DNA of 64,000 nucleotides. Source: Prorocentrum cordatum (lineage: Eukaryota; Sar; Dinophyceae; Prorocentrales; Prorocentraceae). The stretch lies in the NCBI GenBank assembly GCA_963575745.1, contig CAUYUJ010003036.1, positions 271,548 to 335,547 of the forward strand. The letters are read 5' to 3'. The notes under the pieces are model-generated. The model was not told where the DNA came from and did not search any database. It worked only from the letters and a program-made list of their open reading frames with translations. Positions 1-12,000 of the stretch are shown here, piece after piece (the stretch's first letter is position 1; the number at the start of each line of letters is the position of its first letter). A program made the position numbers and the translations under genes.

Positions 1-285
1 GCGGGCGGGAGCGCATTCTCAAGCTTCAGCAGGACCGGCTTGCCCAGCAACTCCGCCCCGTCGATGGGCTGCGTTGGGCCTGGGAGCGGAGTGCCCACGA
101 GCCTCGTCGGCGAGCCTCGTCGGCGAGCTCGGGCAGGTCACGCCCCGAGACGCCGTTCATGTTGAGCTTGTCGAGCTTGTCCTTGTTGGCCTCTGGGCCG
201 ATGCCGCCCTGCAAGGCGTAGAGCTCCGACTTCGTGCGTTGAAAGCTCTCTTTCTCTCTCTCTCTCTCTCTCTTTCTTCTCTTTT

Positions 286-343
<58 letters not shown>

Positions 344-800
344 TTCTCTCTCTCTCTCGAACGCGCTGTAGCCTCGACTTGGAATCTGCCAGCAGCCGAG
401 CCACGTGGTCCATTCGCTGCGGCGCTGCCTTTCCAACCAGTCCAGCAGCAGCAGCAGCACGACAAGCAGCTTCCACTTTGCTGCGACTCCCCTGGCTGAA
501 GGTGATCTTGGTCGCCTCCCAAGTGGCGTCATCGAAGCCAGCCCAGCTCTTGACTTGCTCCGCTGTGAGGGTGCTGCCAGGCTCAGACCTGCCACGCTTG
601 GGATCCCAGCCGCCCCCTCCGTTGCCGTAGCCGTAGTTGTTGCCGCCCTTGCCGCCGCTGAAGGTCTTACCTTCTTGCCCCCATTGGCGACGCCGGGGGC
701 CGCCAGCCCACTGCCCGCGAACGGGTGGTGCTCGAGCTTCCTTGGCTGGCGAGGTGCCGGGGGCCGAACTCTACCACAGCCGGGCTTTCCGCACTTGATA
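1..800 (-). pseudogene. Broken gene fragment, glycine-rich protein, runs off the left edge
   Basis: I do not recognise the family. Reading leftward on the minus strand there is a CxxxxC-type start (KCGKPGCG) near 800-775. A Gly/Asn/Tyr-rich stretch follows (GGKGGNNYGYGNGGGG, about 655-605), then a helical Ala/Lys-rich stretch (DDATWEATKITFSQGSRSK, about 530-470). After the CT/GA tract come ELYALQGGIGPEANKDK and, at the window edge, DGAELLGKPVLLKLENALPP. These pieces look like real coding sequence but lie in different frames. The frame changes near 670, across the dinucleotide tract and near 75, so the gene is broken or badly assembled. It could be a Gag or LINE ORF1-type protein, by analogy with other elements in this window; that is inference. 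Confidence 0.45.
246..358. repeat. (CT)n / (GA)n microsatellite
   Basis: About 110 bases of nearly pure CT dinucleotide with a few T-rich interruptions. It sits inside the minus-strand coding fragment, where it would encode alternating Arg-Glu, and the flanking coding frame does not match across it. It therefore looks like expansion within a former gene. Confidence 0.95.
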
Positions 801-993
801 CGGGCCGTTGGATGTAATTTTCCCCATGCGCAAAGCCAGTGTGCAGCCATGGCCGCGAACAAGACAGCGCTAGAAGTGCAAGCAAGAGCCCACGCGCGCG
901 CCGTCGAATGGTCTGTCCGCGGCCCAGCGGTCTCCGTTCGGAGGCCGCGGGGCAAAATCATTTTGAGGCAACATGGCGGCGTAGCCTCCCATT

Positions 994-1562
994 AAGGCCT
1001 TCGGTGGAACTCCCTGTGGGGCCACGAAACGTGTAAAGGGTGCGCCGAAGTGAGTGCAGCGGCGCGATGCGAAGCCTTACACAGAGGTTTTCGGTGGAGA
1101 CCCCCTACGGGGCCACGAAACGTGTGAGAGGTGCACCGAAATGTGCGCGGCAGCGCCATACGATTCCTCCCATTGGGGCCTTCGGTGGAGCTCCCTATGG
1201 GGCCACGAAGCGTCTGAGGGATGTGCCGAAATGGGCGCGGCGGTGCCAAGGAAACCTCCCCATTAGGGCCGTCGGTGGACCTCCCTATGCGGCCACAAAA
1301 CGTGAAAGGGGTGTGCCGAAATTGGTGCGAAGGCGCCATGCGAACACTCCCAGTGAGGCCTTCGGTGGTCCATATCAGGCCACGAAGCATGTGAATGGTG
1401 TGCCGAAATGGGCGCGGCGGTGCCAAGCGACACCTCCGATCGGGGCCTTCGGTGGACCTCTTTATGTGACCACGAAATCTGAGTGGTGCGCCGAAATGGC
1501 TCAGACTGGGGCCTTCGGTGAAGCTCCATGGGGCCACGAAACGTGTGAGGAGTGCGCCACGA
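994..1562 (+). repeat. 90-bp tandem repeat, seven copies
   Basis: The core TTCGGTGG recurs at about 1000, 1090, 1181, 1271, 1361, 1448 and 1514. Five units are close to 90 bp; the last two are shortened to 87 and 66. Each copy has TTCGGTGGA, then GGCCACGAAACGTG, then a GTGCCGAAATG-like block and a GGCGCCA-like block. Ninety is a multiple of three, so one plus-strand frame reads repeated FGGAPYGATKR and VPKWARRCQ peptides. No start context or non-repeat domain supports a gene. I treat it as a minisatellite whose period happens to preserve frame. Confidence 0.85.
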
Positions 1563-1571
1563 GACTAGTAA

Positions 1572-2563
1572 TGGTGAGAGTGCTGATGTTGATGCCGATA
1601 ATGTTGATGATAGTGATGATAATGAGGATGATGTTGATGCTGATGGTGATGGTGATGATGGTGATGTCAATGGTGATGGTGGTGATGATGCTGATGATGG
1701 TGGTTATGACACGGAGGATGCTGATGCCGATAGTGATGATGATGAGGATGATGTTGATAATGATGATGGTGTTGTTGTTGATGATGACAGTCATGATGCC
1801 GATGATGATGTTGATGATGAGGAGGATGGTGACGATGATCATTATGATGAGCCTGATGAAAGTAATGGTGATGATGTTGATGATGATGACGATGACGATG
1901 TTGATGATGATGTTGTTGATGATGAGGAGGAGGAGGACGAGGCTGACGATGATCATGATCATGATGATGATGCTGATGATGACGTGGGTCATGCGGCTGA
2001 TGCTTGTGAGGATGGCGATGCGGGTGATGCTGCTGCTACGATTGATGATGGTGATGATGTTGGTGATGACGATGGTGATGACCATGACGATGACGATGAC
2101 GATGATTATGATGATGCTGATGCTGACGATGGTGTTGTAGATGATTTTGTTGATGCTGGTGGTGGTAATGATGATGACGGTAATGATGCCGAGGATGTTG
2201 TTGATGATGAGGATGGTGACGATGATCATGCTGATGAGTATGATGAACGTGATGATGAGGTTGATCATGATAATGCTGACGATGACGATGGTGATGATGA
2301 TGTTGCTGATGATGATGAGGAGGAGGCTGATGATGATCAAGGTCATGATGATGCTGATGATGATGTTGGACACGCGGCTGATGATTGTGAGGATGGTGAT
2401 GCGGGTGATGCTGCTGCGATTGGTGTTGCTGATAAAGGTGATGCTGATGACAATGACGATGGCGATGACGATGACGATGGCGATGATTATGATGTGGCTG
2501 CTGCTGATGGTGATGGCGTTGATGCTGATGGTGATGATGATGATGGTGATGTTGCTGATGAGG
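1572..2563. repeat. Degenerate (GAT)n trinucleotide tract, about 1 kb
   Basis: Nearly every third base repeats a GAT/GAC/GGT pattern. Open frames on this tract read poly-Asp, poly-Met/Val or poly-Ile and are artefacts of composition. Inside it, longer imperfect units recur: a block with GTTGATGATGAGGA at about 1810 recurs near 2200, and a GATGCGGGTGATGCTGCTGC block at about 2017 recurs at about 2398. YR-1 begins exactly at its right end. Confidence 0.9.
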
Positions 2564-2624
2564 ATGCGCTTCTCTATTCTCCTTGCCGCTCGCGCCCGTT
2601 CAGGTCCTGCAGCTTCTCGGCCCC
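2564..2624 (+). repeat. YR-1 terminal repeat A1
   Basis: Sixty-one bases identical to 12395-12455, starting ATGCGCTTCTCTATTCTCC and ending TTCTCGGCCCC. Left-hand member of the split direct repeat; the first two bases (AT) are shared with the flank and with the end of B. Confidence 0.9.
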
Positions 2625-3085
2625 AAGCTTGCTCTTCTCGCCCCCCGCCCCCCCCGCCGCGCGCGCGCGCGGCCAGGGCGCCAGGGGGCTTGCGGTTGCC
2701 ACCGCCGCGCAGGTTCCTCTTCACCTACGCGGCGGTGTTCTACTTGCTGGGCTACGAGCTGCTTTGGGCCACTGCCGCAGGCAGGGGTCCCAACGCTTCC
2801 TCCGTGATCTGGCTGGTTCGGGGTCGCTCTTTCACCCCGCCAGTCAGAGCTCGGGTGGGGGTGGGCCGGCTGCCTCCTGTGGGCACCCGGCAGCGGCGAG
2901 TGTGCACACTCTCCGCTCGGGCGCCGCTGCCCCCCTGGCAGTGCGCGCCCGTGTCATCTGGGCGTGGCCCCAGCCAGGCCGTCCAGGCAGGCGTCTGACC
3001 TGCTCGCGGGTTCCTCCCGCGCCTGCCGCAGCTGCTGCTCGTGTGACGCTGGCTTCTGAGCCCCGTCCCGCAGGCTCGGCATCCG

Positions 3086-6000
3086 ATGGCGCCTGCCTCC
3101 CTTTCGCCGCTACAAAACTCCCCTCCTTCCTCTTGCCTCTTCCCCTTGGACCCCGGAGCGGACGCCCATCTGAGGAGAGGAGTAGGAGGTGGAGTTCCCT
3201 CGCATCACGAGGAGGCCGCGCCATCGGCCCGGAAGAAGAGTGCTCGCGCTACGCCCGTTGCCGGCGCCACTCAAGGGTCGAGCCCGCCCGCCGCCGAACG
3301 GTCTATTGCTCGCGCCACGAGTGTCGCCGCCGCCTCTCGGAACACCGCCCGCCTGGCAACAGGCGGAGAGGCCACCGGCGCGAAGATAACGGCGTCCAGG
3401 ACGGAGGAGTCGGAGTCGGTGGACCCTCTCTTTCTCCACTCCCCCTCTACTCCTCCCCCTCCAGTCGCCGCTTCGCCATGGCTCAGCTGCCGTTCGCGGC
3501 ATCGTTTCCCTCGCGTGGGCAACGACAGGCGCGCGCGCGCCCAGGGCCCTTCGGGCGGATCGGGACCCAGCGGATTTGAGGGGGTTGGCATGCGCCCTTC
3601 CAGCGATGCTGCTACGGCCCCGCAGGGGAGGGGTCGTGCCGCCCACTCAACCGTCGGCCTGGCTCACCAGTCTGGCCGCCCGCCGCGAGCAAGTTTTCTG
3701 GCCGCCTCGCCCGCTCCCGCGGGTTTTCGGCCCCCTCCAGGGTCGGAGCCGTCGGTTGTCGAAACCAGGCGGGGCGGGAGCTCTGTTCGTTTGGCAATCA
3801 CCCACGAGCTGTCGCGCGCGGTGCCTCCCCCGCCTACTGTAGCGGCGGACGCTGTGGATTCTGGCGGTTTGGAGGGGGTGGGTATGCGCTCCTCCAGCGA
3901 TGCTGTTGCGGCCCCGCAGGGAGGGGTTCGTACCGCTCCCCCAGCCGCCACCGCAGTTAACCAGCTTAGCACCCCGCCGCGAGACGGTCCCAAGGCAGCT
4001 TTGCCCTCGCTTTCGGGACTCCAGCTCCCTTCAGGGTTGGAGCCGCCGTCACAGACGCGTGCCGAGCGCACAGGGCCACCGCGGAGCAGTCCCAGAGCCG
4101 CCTCGCCGACTCGCGCCAGCTTCCGGCCCCCCCCTGGGTTGGAGTCGCCGTTACAGCCGCGTGCTTGGCGGATGGGCCCACCGCCTGGCTTTGATGCACG
4201 AACACCAGCACTGCCGGCGGCAGCACCAACGCCTGCGCTTACGCCGGCACCAGCGCCAGCGCCTCCTCCTGCGCCGAGGCCGGCACCGATGCCTGCACGA
4301 GCGCCAGCACGGACAGCGGCAGCACCGACGCGTGCGCTTACACCAGCACCAGCGCCAGCGCCGCACCGACGTCAGCATCAACGCCAGCACCTGGCGGCGT
4401 CAGCACCGACGCTTGCGCTTACGCCGGCACCAGCGCCAGCGCCTACGCCAGCACCGAGGCCAGCGCCGACGCCAGCCCTGACGCCAGCACAGACGGCGGC
4501 AGCACCGACGCCTGCGCTTCCGCCGGCACTAGCGCCAGCGATTACGCCAGGGGGCGCTTCGACAGTGTTGCCCTTCCACCCGCCACCTGGGTTTGAGGCG
4601 CTGTCGGGCCCTGCGGTCTGGCAGGTGGGGCCATCTCCCTGCCTCGCTAGCCTGGAGGCGGGCGCTCGGGTGCCGCCGCCGCACAACCGTTGCGCGACCG
4701 ACGCCGCGGTTGGGTTTCCTTTTCCTGACAGCGGAAGTGGGCAGTCGGCGATCCCCTGCCTAGGGGCCTCACCCCTGCCTCCAAGGGAGCCGCTTGCGGT
4801 CAGTGCCTCCCGTGCGAGCGCCCACGCCATCTTGCACTCGCTCGGGCTACTCGGGAATCCAACCTCGGCGTCGACGGACCCCGCGTCCCTGCCAGTGTCG
4901 GCCCCCTTGTTGTCAGGCGCTACGCGACATGTTTCTGCTGCTGCTGCAGATGGTTTCGGGGTAGCTGGTACCTGCCTGCCGGGCGCCGCTGCTTCGGCGC
5001 CACAGAGCACGGGTCGCACCGATCCCTCAGCCCCCGCCGCAGCTCGCGATTTGGGCACGCCGCCGCAAAGCTGTCCTATGGCCACTTCGCCGTGTCTTCC
5101 AGGCTTCCTGCCCCCACCAGGGCTGGAGCCGCCGTCACGGCCGTGTGCCTCGCGTCGCTCTGGGGGCGCCCTCCGCGAGGCTAGAGGCGCTCCAGCCCTT
5201 CGCCGACGTGGCGGTTCGTCTGGGTTTTCAGCCATTCGGGATCGCGGCCACGTTGGCCAGGGCACCTGCGCCACCTCATCGCGTCCAGCTGCGCGCTGGG
5301 ACCCCAGCTTCGGCGCTCGTCTCAGCGTGGGGGAAGGCTCGGTCGAACGCCCCTCCGCAGGCGCTCCCGCCTGCCCCTCCCGCGCGCGTCCCCCCGCCAC
5401 TTGGGCGGGCCGACCCCGCTGCGGTCGCCGGCTCCGCCGAGGGGGTCGCAGGGGGCGCACTGGGGCTGCCTGCCGAGGCGCCCCAGAGGGCTCTCGATCT
5501 GGCTTTCATCTGCCAGCGGGAGGCGCTGCAGCGGTGCATGTTCATCGTCCAGCTGGTGGGGGGCCGCGGCTACCTCGGAACCGCATGGTTCCTCACGGGG
5601 ATCAAGCCCCCCCCGTGTCGCGTGACCTGGTGCGGGTGGCGGCAGGCCCTTGCCGCGCCCGTTCCGCCGGCTCCCAGGCCGCCGGCGGAGCCGCCCTCCA
5701 CGGCGGCGCATCCCACCACAGGGGTGGACGCACGCGAGCTGCGTGCACCGGCCGAGGGTTCACGCAGCGGCGAGTCGCTGTAAGCGACGACGCTGCTGCT
5801 GCCAGGCGTGCCTGGGCTGAGCGAGGCCGTGAGAGTAGGCACGCGCTCCTCCAGCGATGCTGTTGCGGCCCCGCAGGGAGGAGTTCGTGCCGCTGTCGCG
5901 ACTCTCGCTCTACCCCTGGCTCCCCTTCAGGGCCGAGTGGCCATTTTGGCAATTTTCACCGTGCTGCCGAAGCCCCTTCCGACGGGGACTCAGGCGCACC

Positions 6001-9000
6001 GCCCGTCGCTTCCATCGGTTCTGTTGCCAGTGGGAACCCCCCTCGAGTCGACTTGTCCTCCGGGGTCACTACCGTGCCACCGGCCCCTCGAGTTGACCTG
6101 TCCTCAGGGGCCGCTGCCAGTTCCGAAGCCTCTCGCGTTGACTTGTCCGCGGGGGATTCGAGGCCGTCTGCACCTACCGGCACCACGCCTTCCTTTCCCA
6201 AGGTCGCGCCCTTTGTCGCTGACCTTTCTGCCTTGCTGCGCCTGTTTCCTGGCGCGAACATCGATATCACCCATTGGGCTGCTGCTTTAGCTCAGGTTGG
6301 GATGGGTGCTCGTTGTTCTCTGTCGTCTTTCACCCGCACCTCCCTCAGCGCGTCGGCCCGGGACGGCTCGTACGTGTTGGAGCCGCCTCCCCGCGATCCT
6401 TGGCCGTGCCCTCCAGCGCCTTCTCTGCCGCCGCCTCCTGTAACCTTGACGGGTCGCGCGCGCGAGCGGTGGCGCTTGAGGCGCGCAGCGCGCACCTTAG
6501 CACAGCACGCCGTTGTTGCGCTAAACTGGCTCACCTTGGGCCATCCCAGCCTCGCTCCCATCGAGGCCCATGTGTGCACAGCGGCCACGCCCTGCCAGGA
6601 GGGTACTCGCGACCGCCTCGAGCGGTTGTGTCGGATCGCAGTTCGCCTTGCCCGCGGCGGCAAGAGCGACTTAGGTCGGGCTTTCTCCAAGTTCGACGCC
6701 ACTGAAGTCTCGCTCCATGGCCTGGCCACCCATGTTGCAGCTATCGAGGCTTCCTTCACCTCCTCTTCCCAGGTGCCCGCCCCCATGCGGCAATGCCCGT
6801 CCAGCGCGCCTCCTGTGCCTGGATCGTTGGCTTCAGCGGCAGGCTGGGACTCCACCCAGTCTGAGCCCTTCGACCTCCGAGTCAGGGCGTCCCGCATCAA
6901 GTGGGATTATTCTCCGACGTTTGATCCCACTCCCTTCCTCGCCGACGCGCGGGTCCGCAAAGCTTTTCACGACCCCGAAACCATGCGTCTTCCGTCGGCC
7001 GAGTGGCCATCGGGCCTCCCGGGGGCCCGCGTCCACATGGACCGTGATCAGCTGTGGGAGCTTCTTCGGAAGTGGGACTCCTGCGGCGCCCTGTACTTGA
7101 CTCCCACCTCAGACCTGGCTTGGGATGAGGCTTGCGGAGCGTTCAGGGTCCCCAAGGACAGCGAGTACGATCGGCTGATTCTTAATCCCACGGTGGTGAA
7201 CAGTCGCTGTCAGAGCATTTCTTCCAGCACTCAGCGCCTTGGGCAGGGTTTCCTGCTCTGCCGCATGGGTCTCGCTGCAGGCGAGTGGTTGGTGGTGTCA
7301 TGCGATGACTTACGCGAGTTCTATTACACCTTTAAGGTGCCACCAGCTCGAGCGAAGCGCAATGCCCTCCGCGTGCGGCTGCCCAGTGCGCGGTTCAAGG
7401 CATTCAATGCGTGGCGCCCTGACCTCGAGGGCGTGGATGTTTCCCCGTGCTTGAACGCGCTGGCTATGGGCGACAACATGGCCGTGGAAATCGCAAACTC
7501 TGCGCACGAGGGTGTCCTTCGCAGCTTCGGGGCTCTTCGCCCCCATGAGCAAGCTGTGCACAGGACTCCGTTTCCGCGTGGCCATTTCGTCGAGATGTTG
7601 AACATCGACGATCACACGGGCTTCCAGAAGCTGTCCTGGAATGGCCTAGCTCCCCGCCCCGACGACCCAAATCGTCGTGATAAGGAGGTGTTTGCTGCGT
7701 GCGACCGCGGCTACCCTCGCGTGGGGCTGGTCCAGCACCCTGGTAAGCGGACCCGTGGCGCGACTCATAAGGTCGTGGTCGGTGCCGAGGTGGAGGGTCG
7801 GATAGGCATCGTGTGCGCGCCTCTTGTGCGCACCGTGGCCCTGTGCCGGCTAACCCTCATCCAAGTGTACCTCGGTCATTCGACCCGCGCGGTGCTAGCG
7901 TCGCTCGTCGGATGTTGGGTGCAAGTGTTTCTCTTTCGCAGGCCCATGCTGTCGATTTTCACGCACGTCTACAACTTCCTGTCGTCGTTGTCGACGGAAG
8001 ATGGGTTCGAATACGAGCTCCCCGTCTCCGTTCGCGACGAGCTGCTAGCCTGCACTTACCTGGCCTTTGTCGCCATTACCGACCTTCGCGCGGGCTACTC
8101 CCCCGAAGTGTTCGGCACGGACGCCTCCCTCGGCTGGGGGGGAGTGGTCCGCTCCTCGATCAGTCCACATCTCTCCCAAGAGTTGTGGCGCCGGTCTGAG
8201 CACGGAGGGTGGCACACGGTCCTCCACAACCGAAGTTTGCTTGCCGTGCTGGACCGGGGAGTCCCATTAGGCCCCGAGCTCACCCAGCTGCATCGCGATT
8301 TGGGGCTCCCTTCCATTGAGCCCCCAGTCGCGCCGCACTGGATAAGCGAACTGTCGGAAGCGCTGCACTTCCGCCTGGCCTATAAATGGGAATTTCGAAT
8401 GCCGCGTCACATCAACATCCTGGAGGCCACTGTTTTCAAGAGTCTGTGCAAGTACTGCTGCGTTCGCATGCCGGACTCTCGGATCCCTGTGCTGCTCGAT
8501 TCTAAGGTCGCCTTGGGCGCGGCCGCCCACGGTCGCAGCAGCTCTCCAGGGCTTTCCCATGTCCTCAGCACGGCTTTGCCTTACATCTTGAGCGGTGGCT
8601 TATACATGGGTGGCCTCTATGTGCCCACCGACGTCCACAGGGCGGATGACCCCACCAGGAATCGGCCTGTGCGCCCCCCCTCCAGGGAGGCTCCTGCGTG
8701 GCTGGTCGACGCTGAGGCGGGCGATTTCGGTAGGTTCGATTGGGTCGCACTTGCTGACGCGCATTCTCCCTACCCCACTTGCCTATGGGGACGGCTCGCC
8801 GCGCTAGTCCTAGCACAGGGGCTCCTTGCGCGGGGGAATGCCCGGGCCGCCCATGGTCTGGCGGCACGTCCCCCTCTCTCGCCCGCCCCCGCGGCCGACG
8901 CATGGTTTGCAAGCGCGGCCGCCGCAACTGGGGTCGAGGCGCCGGTTTTTCTCGAAGCTCCCGGCACGCTTCCGCAGCCCGACCCAGCGCAAGCCGAGGC

Positions 9001-12000
9001 TCCAGAGATTCCTAGGCGGAACGCCTCTCCCGCGGTGGGCGGCGGATGCCTCGGGGGAAGGAGCGCCGAAGGTGCCGCTGAGCTCTCCGCGCTTCCCCAT
9101 GAAGCCTCCCAGGGCGCGTCGCCTTTCGAAGCGCCCTTCAGGCCGGGTGCGGCCCCCGTTGCCGCTGGCCCGCCCGGCGCGCCCGCCCAGCTTTCGGCGG
9201 CCAGGCCGAGGCTCGCCGCCCGGACCGATCCCAAGCGACCCGCCAAGGTTGCAAAGGTGCGGACGGCGCGCGAGCTCCTTCAGCTCAAACCGGGTGCCGA
9301 CCGGTCGGCCATGGAACGCCAGTTCCGGCGGTTGGCCACGCCGCACCGCCCGGACAGGGCGCGCCATCGCCCATTGTCCGCATCGGACCGCGCGGACGCC
9401 TCTCCCCTCTGGTCCAGGTTCTGCGACGCGAAGTCGCTCCTGCTTGGCGAGGCTTCTCGTTGCCAGCCGGGAGCGGGAACCCTACCTTGCCAGGAACGGG
9501 AGCACGGGACTTGCCGCGGAGGCGTTCGTGCGGGCCCGCGCCTATATGCAAGAGCGCGGCCGTGGCCAGACGGGCGCGCCGCCGGCGCCTGCCAGTGCTT
9601 GCAGCCCGAGCTGGGCGGAGCACGGCCGGATTTCGGGGCCTCCGCCTCTGGGACTCCCTCGGCGCCCTGCTCTTCGCGCGGAAGGCGCCATCGGCCAGCT
9701 CGTCCAGCGGAAACGGTTCGCGCTGAGCGCCCCCGTCGTGCGCGCGCTGCTCGTGCGCCCGCGGCGCTGCTCTCGGCGCCTGGCGCGGCCGCGCCGCCCC
9801 CGGGTCGTAGGGCCAGGCGCACTGCCAATTTCGCGCTGTGGGGCCAGCCTTGCGCGCGCCATCGCGCCGCCGCGTCGGCGGACGAGGGGCGTGAGCCTTT
9901 GCCTTCGCGCTCCTGGAGCCCGGGCCTTGGAGCAGGCGCGCCCGGTGCCCCCTCCAGCAGCGCCCGGCTCGGCAGCACCTCGAAGTGGCGCGACGCGCCG
10001 CTTGCGCCGGGGGACGGCGCCCGCGTTCCGCATACTTTTTCCGACCGCGCCCCGCGACGCCAGTCGGACTCGCAGGACGCGCCGCCAGTGGCGTCGCCGC
10101 GGGGCTCTCGCCGCGCACCGCCGCCGCGGGGCGCTCGCGCGAGCACCCGCTCGGCTGGCCCAGCCGCCCGCTTCGCGGCCGCTCCGCCGCCGCGCGGCTC
10201 CGGCAGCGACCCCGCTTGCGACCTCGCTTCCGGAGCTCGCGACCCGCCCACGGTCACCGGCTCGGCGAGCTCCGGGAGCTTGCCGGTTGGCGCATTCTCG
10301 GCGCGGGGCGCCAGGATCAGCATGGGCCCTCCTGCTCGCGCCGCCAGTGCGCCACCAGCATTACGCGTCGACGGTGCACCCATGCGGGTTCCTGCGGATC
10401 GATTGCGGCCGAACGCGCTTGCGCGCATACCCGCGGCCTCGGGGCCCGCCGCCGCCTCCTTCGCCATGCTTGAGGCCGCGCCCCGTGCCGGGGCCAGTCC
10501 GAGGTCTCTTGGCCCCGCGGCCGCGCCTCGCGCCGCACTTCTGTCGGTGGACTCGCCCGTTGATAGCGCGGATCTCCCCCAACCTAGCGGAGCCGCGCAC
10601 GAGAAGGGCTCAGACGCGTTGGCGGCTGCGCCACACCTTCTCGACTCCTTGGAGCCCTCTGCGCGCGCGGCTCGAGGCCTGCCCCAAGACGGGGCGTGCG
10701 CTACCTCGGTTGCGATGCGCACCAGCCGAGTCGCTGGCCCAGCGGCCGCGGTTGCGCGGCGCGCGCGTGCCGACCGGCGCGCTCGCGCGCGATTCCTATC
10801 CTCGGTCGCCGCTGCCGAGGCCGCTCTCACCGAGGTTATGCTGGGAACAGGCGAAGAGACTGGCGAGAGCGCGGGAGAGCTGGCGAAGCGAATGCAGACG
10901 CTCTTAGCCGAGCTCGAGCGGCGCAAGGATGCGATGCGCATCGCCCGCTCTCGTCTTGCTGATTGCGTCAGAGAGGCCGCCTCCGCTGGATTCCCTGAGG
11001 CGGCGGCGTACTCGCCCTCGCCTGTGGCAGCGCCAACTGCCCTCGCGGAGGTGGACAGCGCCGCCGAGGCGGAGGCCAGGGTTGGTACGGGCTTGCACAG
11101 CGAGGCTGAGCCGGCGCGGCATCGCGACGAGAGTGCCACCCTTGCCTGGCCTCGGCGAGTCCCCCACCCCGCGCGCCGCCGCCGCCGCAGGGCGGCAGAG
11201 ACGGAGCCTCCCAGCGCTCCCTGGTCAGGCGCTGTTCTGACTTCGGCCGGCGATCGGCGCAAAAGAGCTCTCTACGCGTTCGAATTGTGGTGCGCCGAGG
11301 ACGCAGGGGTGGCGCCACTTCCGCTGTATCGTAGTGGGATCCTGCTGTCGAGGTTCCTCGCAACGTTCGGCGTGTGGCTGCACGACGCAGGTTTCCCGCT
11401 CAACATCCTGGTGCACGCGATCATAGGCGTCCAGGCACGTCTCCCTCATTGGAAGCCCTTTCTCACCGAGGCGTGGGGAGTGGCGAGGGCCTGGAAGCGG
11501 TCTCAGCCACCTCGCCTTCGGCCGCCAATGCCACGAGCGCTCTTGCGCGCTATGGTGGCAGTTTGTTTCACTTGGGACTGGCCAGTCATGGCCGCCTTGC
11601 TGCTGGCAGGGTTCACGATGTCCTTGAAGCCCGACGAGCTGCTGTCAGCCCGTCGCTGTGACCTTTTGTTGCCTTCGGATTGCCTTGAGTCCTCAGGCAA
11701 CGCTTGGATGACCATTCCCGATCCAGTGAGCAGCATGTCTTACCCGCCACAGCACGCCTGGTGCTCTGACAAAGCGGTGGTTCGGGTTTTGGAGATGGTC
11801 TTTCGGCATTTGGGTCCCACCGATCCTCTGTCGACCTTTGGTCAAAGCGGCTTCCGTACTCGGTGGAACCATTTACTTTTGGCGTTAGGCGTACCGCTCG
11901 CCGAGACGCCAGCGGGGTTCCACTTGACCCCTGCTTGCCCCCGCGGCTCAGGCGCGACAGACTTTCATACGGCCACAGAAGATATTGGTCGTATCTTCTG

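Noticed and set aside
994-1562. CRISPR-like array
   Set aside because: Units are contiguous tandem repeats with no unique spacers, and the context is eukaryotic; the same applies to the 66-bp array at 46.3 kb.
1552-3579. 675-codon poly-Asp open frame and overlapping poly-Met/poly-Ile frames
   Set aside because: They follow the GAT repeat in all phases and then run into the YR-1 left end; no non-repetitive domain.
5937-5947. GCCATTTTGGC match to the spliced leader
   Set aside because: Only 11 bases, inside YR-1 coding sequence, with no further leader-like sequence around it.
9280-11262. 660-codon minus-strand frame
   Set aside because: Arg/Ala-rich shadow of YR-1 with no domain; GC-rich DNA lacks stops.
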